Shown here piece by piece: positions 1-9,592 of a stretch of DNA of 64,000 nucleotides (positions are counted from its first letter, which is position 1; each line of letters opens with the position of its first letter). The translations under genes were made by a program, and so were the position numbers. Where the stretch lies: contig JANXVZ010000010.1 in assembly GCA_025351405.1 (NCBI GenBank), positions 62,001 to 126,000 on the forward strand. Reading direction: 5' to 3'. The DNA is from Sphingomonadales bacterium. Its GTDB lineage: Bacteria; Pseudomonadota; Alphaproteobacteria; Sphingomonadales; Sphingomonadaceae. Under the pieces are notes generated by a model, which saw only the letters and a list, made by a program, of their open reading frames with translations, was not told the DNA's origin and did no database searches.

Positions 1-996
1 CTGGCCTTCGCCCGGAACGAAGCTGGCGCAATCGCCTATGGCCAAGATTGCCGGATCGCGGGTGGTTTGCAGCGTCGGCAGCACGACGAGCTGGTTGCCG
101 CGGGTCGTTTCGAGCCCGGCAATATCCTTCAGGAAATCGGCGCCCTTCACGCCGGCCGCCCATACCTTGAGGTCGCAGGGGATCGTTTCGCCGTCCTTGG
201 TGAGAATGGCCTCTGCGGTGGCGGAAACAACCTGGGTGCCGGTCAGCACGCGGACGCCAAGGGCCTCCAGCTCGGCCGTGGCCGCTGCCGCCAGCTTGTC
301 CGGAAGCGCGGGCAAGATGCGCGGGCCGGCTTCGATGAGCGTTACCTGCAAGCGCTTTTCGTCGAAGACTTCCAGCCCGTAGAAGCCCAGCGCCGATGCC
401 GCCGAATAGAGTTCTGCGGAAAGCTCGACCCCGGTTGCGCCCCCACCGACGATCGCCACACGCGCATAGGCGTCTGCCGAAGGGTCGGCGGTCATGGCAC
501 GCGACACCCGCAGGCACTGGTTGAGCAGCCGCCGCCGAAAACGATCGGCATCGGCCCGGGTATCGAGCGACAGGCAATGCTCGCGCACCCCGGGCGTGCC
601 GAAGTCGTTCGATACCGAACCGACCGCCAGCACCAGATAGTCATAGCGAATGCGATGGCGACCGATGACTTCGGTGCCATCCTCATCGCGAATCGGGGCA
701 ACGATGATCTCCTTGGCGTCGCGATCGATGCCTTCGAGCGCGCCGTCGAAATATCGATAACCCCAGCGGTAGGCATGGCCGCGGTAGCCGACCTCATCGA
801 GATTGGCATCCAGTGACCCTGCCGCAACTTCGTGCAGCAATGGCTTCCAGATGTGGGTCGAATTGCGATCGACGAGGATGATGTCGAACTCGCGCCGTCC
901 GAAATGCGCGCCAAGCTTGGCGACAAGCTCCAGCCCGCCGGCGCCACCCCCGACCACGACAATCTGCGTCTTCTTGCCGTCTGCCCGCCGCACCAT
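1..996 (-). CDS. ndh: Type II NADH:quinone oxidoreductase (NDH-2), 3' end cut by window
   Basis: Flavoprotein that passes electrons from NADH to quinone at the inner membrane without pumping protons. 332 codons are visible from the ATG at 996 and the frame is still open at the window edge, so the C-terminal third, including the usual membrane-anchoring helices, is missing. Seen: an N-terminal FAD Rossmann motif GGGAGG (residues 16-21), a second nucleotide-binding motif GGGATGVEL (184-192), and the AIGDC flavin motif (319-323). These two dinucleotide folds plus the GD motif are standard for NDH-2. A close relative in the pyridine nucleotide-disulfide oxidoreductase family is possible but less likely. 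Confidence 0.88.
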   Translation of the reverse strand, partial: MVRRADGKKTQIVVVGGGAGGLELVAKLGAHFGRREFDIILVDRNSTHIWKPLLHEVAAGSLDANLDEVGYRGHAYRWGYRYFDGALEGIDRDAKEIIVAPIRDEDGTEVIGRHRIRYDYLVLAVGSVSNDFGTPGVREHCLSLDTRADADRFRRRLLNQCLRVSRAMTADPSADAYARVAIVGGGATGVELSAELYSAASALGFYGLEVFDEKRLQVTLIEAGPRILPALPDKLAAAATAELEALGVRVLTGTQVVSATAEAILTKDGETIPCDLKVWAAGVKGADFLKDIAGLETTRGNQLVVLPTLQTTRDPAILAIGDCASFVPGEGQ

Positions 997-1089
997 TCAG
1001 AGTCCCCGCCAGTTATGGCGCAACCTTAGCGATGACGCAGCGATTGCCCAAGCGGCGAGACGACCCAACCCCGGGGGGGAGCGGCACGC

Positions 1090-1443
1090 TCAGTAGAAGA
1101 AGCGTTCCTCGACGATCTTGCCGTCCTTGACCGTGAACAGCGCGATCTCGTCCATCGTCATGCGATTGCCGGTCTCCTTCTGGGTGACATCCATCACCCA
1201 GCGGACGCTGAACTGGTCGCCATTGACCCAGGGACCGAAGGTTTCGACGCTGTGAACATCGTGGGCGCCGTACCACCATTCACCCTTGCCGGCGACCGCG
1301 GCCCTGCCCTCGATACGCGCCATCGGGCCGTCCATGGCCTCGATGCTGACAATGTCGTCGGACCAATATTTGCTGCCGATGCCATCAAGGTTGCCGGCCT
1401 TGGCCATGGCCACCACATCGGCGGCGATTTTCCGCGTCGTCAT
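1090..1443 (-). CDS. SnoaL-like / NTF2-fold protein
   Basis: A 117-residue protein with the length and pattern of the SnoaL/NTF2-like cone fold: an N-terminal helix, a repeated aromatic strand pattern, and a C-terminal DEIALFTVKDGKIVEERFFY ending. Such proteins may be small isomerases or hydrolases, or ligand-binding domains; the substrate cannot be read from sequence. The ATG at 1443 has a GGGAGA Shine-Dalgarno sequence just upstream and is preferred over a possible start 30 bases further out. It is transcribed away from purL and lies 93 bases upstream of the NDH-2 gene on the same strand. Confidence 0.75.
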   Translation of the reverse strand: MTTRKIAADVVAMAKAGNLDGIGSKYWSDDIVSIEAMDGPMARIEGRAAVAGKGEWWYGAHDVHSVETFGPWVNGDQFSVRWVMDVTQKETGNRMTMDEIALFTVKDGKIVEERFFY

Positions 1444-1556
1444 GACTGTTCTCCCAATGATTTGTGAGAACATAACATGAATATCATGAAAGGGCGATGA
1501 CAGAATTGCAGGGGCAGCGGGTGACAGTGCGCGCTACCTTCGCTATCGCCGGTTGC

Positions 1557-3710
1557 ATGACCGAAATCACCCCGCAGATCGTTGCCGAGCACGGCTTCAC
1601 CCCGGACGAATATGCGCGCGTCGTCGCCAGCATGGGGCGAGTCCCCAACATGCTCGAGCTCGGTATATTTTCGGTGATGTGGTCGGAGCATTGCTCGTAC
1701 AAATCGTCGCGCATGCACCTCGCCAAGCTGCCGACAAAGGCACCCTGGGTCATCTGCGGTCCTGGCGAAAATGCCGGCGTCATCGATATCGGCGATGGCG
1801 ACGCCGCCATCTTCAAGATGGAGAGCCACAACCACCCGAGCTTCATCGAGCCCTACCAGGGGGCTGCCACCGGGGTTGGCGGCATCCTGCGCGATGTCTT
1901 CACCATGGGGGCGCGGCCGGTCGCCAACATGAACGCGCTGCGTTTCGGCGAAATCGACGCACCTAAGATGAAGCACCTCATCAAGGGCGTCGTCGCCGGC
2001 ATCGGCGGCTATGGCAATTGCGTCGGCGTGCCGACCGTTGGCGGCGAGACCAATTTCCACAAGGCTTACGACGGCAATATCATCGTCAACGCCATGACGG
2101 TCGGCATCGCGAAACAAGACAAGATTTTCTACAGCGCCGCCGCCGGGATCGGCAATCCGGTGGTTTATGTCGGGTCGAAAACAGGCCGCGACGGAATCCA
2201 CGGCGCCACCATGGCCAGCGCCGAATTCGATGACTCCAGCGAGGACAAGCGGCCGACGGTGCAGGTCGGCGACCCGTTCACGGAAAAGTTGCTGATCGAA
2301 GCCTGCCTCGAGCTGATGGCCTCGGATGCGATCGTCGCCATCCAGGACATGGGCGCCGCCGGGCTGACCTCGTCGAGCGTCGAGATGGCGTCGAAGGGCG
2401 GCGTCGGCCTGCGCCTCGATCTCGACCGGGTGCCCGTCCGGGAAGAGGGGATGACACCCTATGAGATGATGCTGAGCGAAAGCCAGGAGCGCATGCTGAT
2501 GGTGCTCAGGCCCGGTGGCGAGGGTATTGCCGAAAAGATCTTCCGCAAATGGGAGCTCGACTTCGCCGTGATCGGCGAAGTCGTCGAGGGCGGTAACCTG
2601 ACCCTGACATTCCATGGCGAAGTCGTGGGCGACATCCCCCTGGGGCCACTTGCCGATGAAGCGCCGAAATATGATCGCCCCTGGGTGCCGACACCCAAGC
2701 GCGCGCCGTTGACCGATGTACCGGAATCGACCGACATCGGCGCCGATTTGCTGAAACTGATGGCCTGCCCCGACCTCGCCTCCAAGCGCTGGATCTGGGA
2801 GCAATATGACCATATGGTCGGCGCCGACACCGTGCAACGGCCGGGCGGCGACGCTGCAGTGGTACGCGTGCATGGCACGAAGAAAGCGCTGGCGATCACC
2901 ACCGATTGCACCCCGCGCTATTGCTTCGCCGATCCGGTCGAAGGCGGCAAGCAGGCGGTGGCGGAAGCCTGGCGCAACCTCATCTCGGTCGGTGCCAGGC
3001 CGCTGGCGATCACCGATTGCATGAATTTCGGCGCGCCGACACGGCCCGAAATCATGGGGCAGTTCGTCGGCTGCATCGAAGGCATGGCGGAAGCGTGCCT
3101 TGCGCTGGATTTCCCTGTTGTATCGGGGAATGTCAGTTTGTACAATGAAACCAATGGGGTAGGCATCTTGCCGACGCCGGCGATTGGTGGCGTGGGTGTG
3201 ATTGAGGACTACGACTGGCGGTGCTCGATGGCTTTTTCGATGGAAGGGGACGAAATCTGGGTCGTGGGCGGAGATTATGACGGGCACCTCGGCCAATCCC
3301 TGTGGCTACGCGAATGCCAGGGTCGCGAAGACGGCCCGCCCCCGCCGGTCGATCTCTTGGCAGAGCGCCGTACCGGCGAGTTTATCAGCGATTTGATCCG
3401 ATGGGACAATGTCACTGCTGTCCACGATGTTTCGGATGGCGGCGTTCTTGTCGCGCTGGCGGAAATGGCGCTTGCCGGCGGAATCGGTGCTGTCGTTTAT
3501 GATGATGAAATGCGTTCGGCGGCGGAGGCGTTCGGTGAAGACCAGGGACGCTATGTGATAACGACACCGCCAACCACGATTAAGGAAGCGCCGGTGCGCA
3601 TGCGTCGCATTGGCTGGACAGGAGGTTCGAAGGTTGGTGGCATCGAACTTTCCGCGCTCCGCGCCGCGCATGAGGGCGCGCTACCGGCGATGCTGCAGGG
3701 CGAACTATAG
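1557..3710 (+). CDS. purL: Phosphoribosylformylglycinamidine synthase, large subunit PurL
   Basis: Fourth step of de novo purine synthesis: ATP-dependent conversion of FGAR to FGAM in the cytosol, with PurQ and PurS supplying ammonia. About 717 residues, matching the small alphaproteobacterial type of PurL. Seen: [19 protein letters not shown] start, [11 protein letters not shown], the ATP and Mg site [17 protein letters not shown], and the second half DCMNFGAP and HDVSDGG. The start at 1557 is chosen because it matches the family N-terminus; an in-frame ATG at 1497 would add 20 residues that do not look like PurL. The last ~600 bases use less GC-rich codons than the first 1.5 kb (see findings). 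Confidence 0.96.
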   Translation: MTEITPQIVAEHGFTPDEYARVVASMGRVPNMLELGIFSVMWSEHCSYKSSRMHLAKLPTKAPWVICGPGENAGVIDIGDGDAAIFKMESHNHPSFIEPYQGAATGVGGILRDVFTMGARPVANMNALRFGEIDAPKMKHLIKGVVAGIGGYGNCVGVPTVGGETNFHKAYDGNIIVNAMTVGIAKQDKIFYSAAAGIGNPVVYVGSKTGRDGIHGATMASAEFDDSSEDKRPTVQVGDPFTEKLLIEACLELMASDAIVAIQDMGAAGLTSSSVEMASKGGVGLRLDLDRVPVREEGMTPYEMMLSESQERMLMVLRPGGEGIAEKIFRKWELDFAVIGEVVEGGNLTLTFHGEVVGDIPLGPLADEAPKYDRPWVPTPKRAPLTDVPESTDIGADLLKLMACPDLASKRWIWEQYDHMVGADTVQRPGGDAAVVRVHGTKKALAITTDCTPRYCFADPVEGGKQAVAEAWRNLISVGARPLAITDCMNFGAPTRPEIMGQFVGCIEGMAEACLALDFPVVSGNVSLYNETNGVGILPTPAIGGVGVIEDYDWRCSMAFSMEGDEIWVVGGDYDGHLGQSLWLRECQGREDGPPPPVDLLAERRTGEFISDLIRWDNVTAVHDVSDGGVLVALAEMALAGGIGAVVYDDEMRSAAEAFGEDQGRYVITTPPTTIKEAPVRMRRIGWTGGSKVGGIELSALRAAHEGALPAMLQGEL

Positions 3711-3897
3711 CCGCACGTCATTCCGCGCCAGCCCTGCACCTCGTCGGTTTACCGGCTCGCCCAAATGGCTCGCTCCCTTCCCACCAGGCGCCAATCAGCC
3801 TGACACAAGCAGGGTGCCAGCGCTCCCGATCTTGAATCCAGCGCGAAACGCGCCATCTTCCATGCTGGCGCTTCCGCCACGGAGACCTGCGACCGCA

Positions 3898-4311
3898 ATG
3901 GCCGCCACCTTTACCGCCATCGATGCAAAAGCCATGTTCGGCAACGACCCGGCCGCCATTCGCGCCCGTGTCGAGGTCGCCGAAAAGCTGCTGGAGCGCG
4001 TTTTCATCATCCCCGGCATCAACCGCGCCATCGGCTTTGACGCGATCGTCGGGTTGATTCCGGTGGCGGGCGACCTGATCGCCGGCGCCATGGGGCTGTA
4101 TATCGTCTTCGAGGCGCGCAATCTCGGGATGCCGAAGCGCACCTTGGTGCGGATGCTCGCCAACATCGGCATCGACACGGCATTCGGCGCGGTGCCGATC
4201 GTCGGCGACTTGTTCGACATGATGTTCCGCTCGAACAGCATGAACTTGAAGCTGATCCGCAAGCATCTCGACCGGCATCACCCGTCCGCGGCGGTCATCA
4301 ACGCTCGCTGA
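3898..4311 (+). CDS. DUF4112 membrane-associated protein
   Basis: 137 residues of the DUF4112 family, whose function is unknown. Seen: the family core GFDAIVGLIPVAGDLIAGAMG followed by AVPIVGDLFDMMFRSN, two similar hydrophobic segments each ending in a V-G/A-D-L turn, which suggests two membrane-embedded hairpins. A positively charged C-terminus (HLDRHH) follows. The ATG at 3898 is used; one at 3862 is also in frame but encodes an Arg/Pro-rich stretch. It ends base-to-base with the stop of the convergent nadC. The 187 bases before it hold no gene or clear signal. Confidence 0.8.
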   Translation: MAATFTAIDAKAMFGNDPAAIRARVEVAEKLLERVFIIPGINRAIGFDAIVGLIPVAGDLIAGAMGLYIVFEARNLGMPKRTLVRMLANIGIDTAFGAVPIVGDLFDMMFRSNSMNLKLIRKHLDRHHPSAAVINAR

Positions 4312-5154
4312 TCAGGCGAAATCCAGCCCGATATCAGCGGCCGGCGCACTCTGGGTGATCCGCCCGACCGAGATGAAGGTGACGCCGGTTTCGGCGATGG
4401 CGCGGATGGTGGCGAGGTTGACGCCGCCGCTGGCCTCGGTCGGCACCCGGCCGGCGACCAGGGCCACCGCCTGGCGCAATACCTCCGGCCCCATGTTATC
4501 GAGCAGCAGGCGATCCGCGCCTGCCGCCATCGCCGGCCCGATCTGGTCGATCCGATCGACCTCCACCACCACATCGGTCAGCCCCGCAGCCTTCGCCGCG
4601 CGCACGGCGGGTTCGACGCCGCCCGCGACGGCGATATGATTGTCCTTGATCATCACGCCATCATCGAGCCGCATCCGGTGGTTGGTTGCCCCGCCCATCC
4701 GCGTCGCATATTTTTCCAGCACACGCAGGCCGGGCAACGTCTTCCGGGTATCGAGCAGGATGGTGCCCGTCCCGGCAATCGCGTCGACATAGCGGCGCGT
4801 CATCGTCGCAATGCCTGTCAGATGCTGGACGGTATTGAGAGCCGAACGTTCGGCGGTGAGAAGCGCCCGCGCATTGCCGCGAACGCGCATGATGTCAGCG
4901 CCGGCGGCAACCGGTGCCCCCTCCGCCGCCAATATCTCGACCGTGCATTGAGGGTCGAGGGCATGGAAAAACGCCGCAGCAATCGGCAGCCCGGCGATGA
5001 CGGCGGCGTCACGGCTGTCCATGACCGCGGTCAGCACGGCATCGGCCGGGATGACGGCAGCAGAGGTGCGATCACCGCCCTCGCCCATGTCCTCGGCCAG
5101 CGTCGCGGCAACGAATGCCGCGAGGTCGAAACCTGGAATTGCCAGTTCGGTCAC
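4312..5154 (-). CDS. nadC: Nicotinate-nucleotide pyrophosphorylase (carboxylating)
   Basis: Converts quinolinate and PRPP to nicotinate mononucleotide, CO2 and PPi, the step after NadA in de novo NAD synthesis. 280 residues, normal for the family. Seen: EDMGEGGDRTS near the N-terminus, the TAERSALNTVQHLTGIAT active-site helix, DTRKTLPGLR with its phosphoribosyl-binding Arg and Lys, and the KDNHIAVAGG motif. The start is GTG at 5154, four bases after the nadA stop, so the two are translated from one message. The usual partner nadB (aspartate oxidase) is not in this window. Confidence 0.96.
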   Translation of the reverse strand: MTELAIPGFDLAAFVAATLAEDMGEGGDRTSAAVIPADAVLTAVMDSRDAAVIAGLPIAAAFFHALDPQCTVEILAAEGAPVAAGADIMRVRGNARALLTAERSALNTVQHLTGIATMTRRYVDAIAGTGTILLDTRKTLPGLRVLEKYATRMGGATNHRMRLDDGVMIKDNHIAVAGGVEPAVRAAKAAGLTDVVVEVDRIDQIGPAMAAGADRLLLDNMGPEVLRQAVALVAGRVPTEASGGVNLATIRAIAETGVTFISVGRITQSAPAADIGLDFA

Positions 5155-5158
5155 CGCC

Positions 5159-6163
5159 TCAATCCCCCGTCACCCGCACTGGCGTCACCGCGCCCGCCAT
5201 CTCCAACATCCGGTCGAGCGACACCTTGGCGCGCAGCCGAACATCCTCGGGCACTTCGATCACCGGGGACAGGTCACGCAGCGCAAGATACAGCTTTTCC
5301 ATGGTGTTGAGCGCCATGTAGGGGCACATGTTGCAACCGCAATTGCCATCCGCCCCAGGCGCGCCGATGAAGGTCTTGTGCGGTGCCTTCAGCTGCATCT
5401 GGTGGATGATATTGGGCTCGGTGGCGACGATGACGACGGGTTCCGGGCTGTTCAGCGCATAGTTCAAAATGCCACTGGTGGCGCCGATGTAATGCGCCAG
5501 GTCGAGTATGGCGGCGGGACATTCGGGGTGGGCAAGCACCGGAGCCGCCGGATATTGCGCCTTCAATTTCAACAGTTCGACCACCGAGAATTTTTCATGG
5601 ACGATGCAGGTTCCGTCCCACAGCAGCATGTCGCGCCCGGTCTTGCGGTTGAGCCAGGCGCCGAGGTGCTTGTCGGGCGCGAACAGGATCTTTTGGTCCG
5701 CCGGCAGCTGGTTGATGATCTTTTCGGCCGACGACGAGGTGACGATGATGTCGCTCTCCGCCTTCACCGCCGCCGAACAGTTGATATAGGTGAGGCTAAT
5801 GTGATCGGGATGGGCGCGGCGAAACTTGGCAAAGGCTTCCGGCGGGCAACTATCCTCCAGCGAACAGCCGGCCTTCAGGTCGGGCAGAACCACAGTCTTC
5901 TGCGGCGACAGGATTTTTGCCACTTCCGCCATGAACTTGACGCCGCAGAAAGCGATGACATCGGCGTTGGTCTCGGCGGCCTTGCGACTGAGGTCGAGGC
6001 TGTCGCCGACAAAATCGGCGATGTCCTGCAACGCCGGCTCCTGGTAGTAATGGGCCAGGATAACCGCGTTCTTTTCGCGTCGAAGCCTGTTGATCTCGTC
6101 CTTCAGGTCAAGCGCCGCGAGATTGGCCTTGATACCGCCCAGGGGATTCAAACGCGCGTCCAT
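5159..6163 (-). CDS. nadA: Quinolinate synthase A
   Basis: Iron-sulfur enzyme condensing iminoaspartate with dihydroxyacetone phosphate to quinolinate. About 334 residues. Seen: the [21 protein letters not shown]-terminal motif, the FCGVKFMAE cysteine (about residue 73), GCSLEDSCP, and the C-terminal CGCNMCPYM group; cysteines from these sites ligate the 4Fe-4S cluster in the family. The ATG at 6163 has an AGGA eight bases upstream and is preferred; a TTG at 6178 overlaps the stop of the preceding DUF4230 gene and would add five residues. Second-last gene of the MBL-DUF4230-nadA-nadC operon. Confidence 0.96.
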   Translation of the reverse strand: MDARLNPLGGIKANLAALDLKDEINRLRREKNAVILAHYYQEPALQDIADFVGDSLDLSRKAAETNADVIAFCGVKFMAEVAKILSPQKTVVLPDLKAGCSLEDSCPPEAFAKFRRAHPDHISLTYINCSAAVKAESDIIVTSSSAEKIINQLPADQKILFAPDKHLGAWLNRKTGRDMLLWDGTCIVHEKFSVVELLKLKAQYPAAPVLAHPECPAAILDLAHYIGATSGILNYALNSPEPVVIVATEPNIIHQMQLKAPHKTFIGAPGADGNCGCNMCPYMALNTMEKLYLALRDLSPVIEVPEDVRLRAKVSLDRMLEMAGAVTPVRVTGD

Positions 6164-6174
6164 TTCGGCTTTCC

Positions 6175-6807
6175 TCAAATCCTGTCGCCGGGAAAGCGCA
6201 CGCGAACCTGCGCGCCAACACCGGCCGCATGCAGCGGCAATTCGAAATTATTGGTAATCGCGGCACGTCCGGCCTTGCGCGCCATGTCCATCAACAGCGG
6301 TGCGCCGGCAAGAGTCCGGAGGCTGGCGGTGGCGGCCTTGGCATTGGCGTCGTCAAGCAGCGGCTCGCTTCCGGTCAACGCCATGACGAGCTCCCCGTCC
6401 TTGTAGGTGACAAGGCGACGCAGGTCGATGGCGGGGTCGCCGACGATCGGCTCGGGAATGTTGACGGTCAGGGTGCTGGTTGCCGCGTCCCAGACCAGAT
6501 CACGTCGCGAAACGCGCGAAAAGTCGACGTCGTAGCGCACCGTTCCGGGGACGATGACGGTCTTGCGGCTGCCTAGAAGGTCGATTCCCAATGGACCCGC
6601 AGCCTTGCTGGTGGCGGTCGTGGTCAGCACCGCCGCGAATACCGTCAGCCGGTTGAGCGCCTGGACACCGGTGAGTGTCGTATCGATGACACTCGCGGGG
6701 TCAGGCCCATGCCCAAACACGCGCGCCAGCGGATTGCCCGGCCATGCGGCGATCGCCAGGCCGGCGAGCAGGCCGCCGGCAATGCCCAGGATCCAGGGCC
6801 GCTTCAT
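6175..6807 (-). CDS. DUF4230 membrane-anchored protein
   Basis: 210-residue protein of the DUF4230 family, function unknown. A single N-terminal hydrophobic helix (about residues 5-22, [17 protein letters not shown]) would anchor a soluble domain outside the cytoplasmic membrane. The domain has the family patterns [17 protein letters not shown] and [11 protein letters not shown]. Its ATG overlaps the TGA of the upstream metallo-hydrolase gene by four bases (ATGA) and its stop lies 11 bases before the nadA ATG, so it is locked into the NAD operon. No link to NAD synthesis is known to me. Confidence 0.78.
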   Translation of the reverse strand: MKRPWILGIAGGLLAGLAIAAWPGNPLARVFGHGPDPASVIDTTLTGVQALNRLTVFAAVLTTTATSKAAGPLGIDLLGSRKTVIVPGTVRYDVDFSRVSRRDLVWDAATSTLTVNIPEPIVGDPAIDLRRLVTYKDGELVMALTGSEPLLDDANAKAATASLRTLAGAPLLMDMARKAGRAAITNNFELPLHAAGVGAQVRVRFPGDRI

Positions 6808-7679
6808 GCCGCCAATTTCCAGTCGTCGCCGGCGCGAATGACGTGGCCGCGCGCATTGAGATCGATCAGATGCGCCAGCACCGACCGCCCCGCCGCCGGG
6901 TGCAGGCGCGGATCGACCTTGGCGTACATAACCGCCACCATCGCCGGAATGGCGTGCGGGCCATCGCCGAGGAGCTTCAATATCTGGTTTTCGCGCTGTT
7001 TGCGGTGCGTGATCAACCCCCGCACAAAACGCTGCGGATCGGTCACCGGCTCACCGTGCGTCGGGTGGTAAATCCCATCATCGCGGCCGAGCAGCTTCCT
7101 GAGCGACGCCATATAGGCCGCCATGTCGCCATCGGGCGGCGCCACCACCGTCGTTGACCAGCCCATGACATGATCGCCGGTGAACAGCGCCTTTTCCTCT
7201 GCCAGCGCATAGCACAGGTGGTTGGAGGTATGGCCCGGCGTCGCCAACGCGGTCAGCGTCCAGCCGGGGCCGGATATGCTGTCACCTTCGACCAGAACGC
7301 GGTCGGGTGCATAGGTCGGGTCAAAGCCAGCATCGGCGCGCGGACCATCGTCCGACAGCACCAGCGGCACGCACCCGACAATTTCGGCGCCGGTCGCTGC
7401 CTTCAGCGCCGGAGCGGCGGGTGAATGGTCCATATGGGTGTGGGTGATGACGATATGACTGACAGTCTCGCCCTGCAACGAACCGATCAGAGCGGCGATA
7501 TGGTCGGGATCGTCCGGACCCGGGTCAATGACGGCGACCGTCCCCTTGCCCACAACGAACGTTCCCGTCCCGGTATAGGTGAATGCCGACGGGTTGTGCG
7601 CCAGCAGCCGCCGCACCAGCGGCGTGCGCGCGACAAGGTGGCTGTACGCCGCAGAATCGGGGTTTTCGGGACGCTCCAT
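6804..7679 (-). CDS. MBL-fold metallo-hydrolase (LACTB2-like)
   Basis: About 291 residues of the metallo-beta-lactamase superfamily. Seen: the zinc motif THTHMDHS, a later GHTSNH, an FTGDHVMG motif, and a C-terminal winged-helix-like segment after HPTHGEP. This layout matches the LACTB2/hydroxyacylglutathione-hydrolase-like branch, whose members act as hydrolases or nucleases; the real substrate is unknown. The start is uncertain: ATG at 7679 is used, but an in-frame ATG at 7709 would add 10 residues and neither has a clear Shine-Dalgarno sequence. First gene of the operon leading to nadA-nadC. Confidence 0.85.
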   Translation of the reverse strand: MERPENPDSAAYSHLVARTPLVRRLLAHNPSAFTYTGTGTFVVGKGTVAVIDPGPDDPDHIAALIGSLQGETVSHIVITHTHMDHSPAAPALKAATGAEIVGCVPLVLSDDGPRADAGFDPTYAPDRVLVEGDSISGPGWTLTALATPGHTSNHLCYALAEEKALFTGDHVMGWSTTVVAPPDGDMAAYMASLRKLLGRDDGIYHPTHGEPVTDPQRFVRGLITHRKQRENQILKLLGDGPHAIPAMVAVMYAKVDPRLHPAAGRSVLAHLIDLNARGHVIRAGDDWKLAA

Positions 7680-7791
7680 AGCGGTGATGTGGCAGCGACA
7701 GCGGCCCATGTGAAGGGGTGGCGACCAATCGCCCCTTGGCCGTACGGCGGCCGTGGCCCATGCTGCCGTTCGGGAATGGCAGGGGATGACG

Positions 7792-8193
7792 ATGGCGTTG
7801 GCGCAGTTGATCTACAGGTCGCAGCCGTTCGGGTTCGACGAAGCGATGCTCAATGGAATATTGATACAGGCGCGGCGCAACAACGCCGCCAATGATTTGA
7901 CCGGCGCGCTTATTGTTCGCGCCGATCTCTATCTGCAGCTTCTGGAAGGCCCCGATGCGGCGGTGGCGACCACCTTCGACCGCATCGCCGGCGACAATCG
8001 CCATCTGGCGGTCACCGAAATCAGCAGGATTGCCGTCGATGACCGTATGTTCCCTGGCTGGACGATGCGCGACGATCCCGCCCCAAGCTGGCTGTGGGAT
8101 GCGGGCGAAGTTGCCGATGGCGCGCTCGACAGGGCCGCCCCGGGGGATGTGCTGGCGATATTCGGCCGGCTTTCAAAGCTTCCGATACCCTGA
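7792..8193 (+). CDS. BLUF-domain blue-light sensor (single domain)
   Basis: 133-residue stand-alone BLUF protein. BLUF domains bind FAD and change a hydrogen-bond network on blue light. Every key position known from AppA/PixD is present: Tyr8 (LIYRS), Asn31 (RRNNA), Gln49 (LQLLEGP), and Trp90/Met92 (PGWTM). No effector domain is fused; the last ~35 residues form a short C-terminal cap like that of PixD-type proteins, which signal through partner proteins. The ATG at 7792 follows AGGGG by six bases. It stands alone on the plus strand between the NAD operon and a flavoprotein gene, so its partner is not evident. Confidence 0.88.
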   Translation: MALAQLIYRSQPFGFDEAMLNGILIQARRNNAANDLTGALIVRADLYLQLLEGPDAAVATTFDRIAGDNRHLAVTEISRIAVDDRMFPGWTMRDDPAPSWLWDAGEVADGALDRAAPGDVLAIFGRLSKLPIP

Positions 8194-8259
8194 CCGTTGG
8201 ACAGGTTGCCGGGCACCGGCAAAGCTTCTAGCGGTCGCCGACAGCAAGGGGGAAACCAG

Positions 8260-9504
8260 ATGGCCGATCATCATGACGTGTTGATCGTCGGGGCCGGGCA
8301 TGGCGGCGCGCAGGCAGCGGTATCGCTGCGCCTACTCGGCTTTGCCGGCAGCATCGCCATTGTCGGGGAGGAACCGGAAATCCCCTATGAGCGTCCGCCG
8401 CTGTCAAAGGATTTTCTTGCCGGCGAGAAGGAATTCGCCCGGCTGCTGATCCGGCCGGCGACTTTCTGGGCCGAACGAAATGTCACGATGTTGACCGGCC
8501 GACGCGTTGTTGCAGTCGACGCAGCATCCCGGCGGGTAACGACTGCGGAGGGCGAAAGCATCGGCTATGGCGACCTCGTCTGGGCAACCGGCGGCAGCCC
8601 GCGGCGGATGACGTGCGAAGGCCATGACCTCGCCGGCGTCCACGCCATTCGCACCCGCGCCGATGTCGAGCAATTGAAGCGCGAGCTGGCGACAACCACG
8701 ACGGTCGCGGTCATCGGCGGCGGCTATATCGGGCTGGAGGCGGCGGCCGTGTTGGCCAAGCTCGGCAAGAAGGTCGTCGTGCTCGAAGCAATGGACCGGG
8801 TCCTGGCGCGCGTCGCCGGAGCGCCGCTGTCGCGCTTTTACGAGGGCGAACACCGCGCGCACGGGGTGGAGATCCGCACCGGCGTCTCCGTTTCGGGGAT
8901 CACCGGGGCCGCTGGCCGCGCCACCGGCGTCACGCTGGCAACCGGCGAAACCATAGCCGCCGACATGGTCATCGTCGGCATCGGCATCATCCCGGAAGTT
9001 GCCCCGCTGCTGGCGGCGGGTGCCGTAGGGCAGACCAGTGCACCGGGCGGCGTCGATGTCGACGACCATTGCCGCACGTCGCTGCCCCATGTCTTCGCCA
9101 TCGGCGATTGCGCCGCGCACGAGAACGAATTTGCCGGCGGCGCACTTATCCGCCTCGAATCAGTTCAAAATGCCAATGACATGGCGACAACCGTGGCAAG
9201 GATGCTGACCGGGGCGCCCAAGCCCTATCATGCGGTTCCATGGTTCTGGTCGAACCAGTATGACCTGCGTCTGCAAACCGTCGGGATGTCGATGGGCTAT
9301 GACGCCACCGTGCTGCGTGGCGACATGGCGGCGCGCAGTTTCAGCCTCGTCTATTTGCGTCAGGGCCACGTCATTGCGCTCGATTGCGTCAACGCGGTGC
9401 GCGATTATGTGCAGGGCAAGGCGCTCGTCGAGAGCGGCGCCATGCTGGCAGCCGCGCAGCTCGCGGACACGGCAATACCGCTGAAGGCGTGGCACCAAGC
9501 TTGA
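8260..9504 (+). CDS. FAD-dependent ferredoxin/rubredoxin reductase
   Basis: 414-residue flavoprotein of the type that passes electrons from NAD(P)H to a [2Fe-2S] ferredoxin for cytochrome P450s or dioxygenases. Seen: FAD motif [10 protein letters not shown] near the N-terminus, the YERPPLSK signature, NAD motif [10 protein letters not shown] around residue 150, FAIGDCAAH around 290, and a reductase C-terminal domain with [15 protein letters not shown]. Start at 8260 behind AAGGGGGAA. Followed 88 bases later by a GMC oxidoreductase on the same strand. No ferredoxin or P450 gene is near, so the electron acceptor is unknown. Confidence 0.9.
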   Translation: MADHHDVLIVGAGHGGAQAAVSLRLLGFAGSIAIVGEEPEIPYERPPLSKDFLAGEKEFARLLIRPATFWAERNVTMLTGRRVVAVDAASRRVTTAEGESIGYGDLVWATGGSPRRMTCEGHDLAGVHAIRTRADVEQLKRELATTTTVAVIGGGYIGLEAAAVLAKLGKKVVVLEAMDRVLARVAGAPLSRFYEGEHRAHGVEIRTGVSVSGITGAAGRATGVTLATGETIAADMVIVGIGIIPEVAPLLAAGAVGQTSAPGGVDVDDHCRTSLPHVFAIGDCAAHENEFAGGALIRLESVQNANDMATTVARMLTGAPKPYHAVPWFWSNQYDLRLQTVGMSMGYDATVLRGDMAARSFSLVYLRQGHVIALDCVNAVRDYVQGKALVESGAMLAAAQLADTAIPLKAWHQA

Positions 9505-9592
9505 GGCACGTCTCCGGATTGACACTTTGCCCCGTTGCACTTCCCGGAAAGCGGAGTAGCAATACGCAAAATTGCGTTTGGGGAGTGTGCCG

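Noticed and set aside
1440-3296. 618-codon open frame antisense to purL
   Set aside because: It mirrors purL codons, has His/Asp/Arg-rich shadow composition, and no ribosome site; a common result of GC-rich coding DNA.
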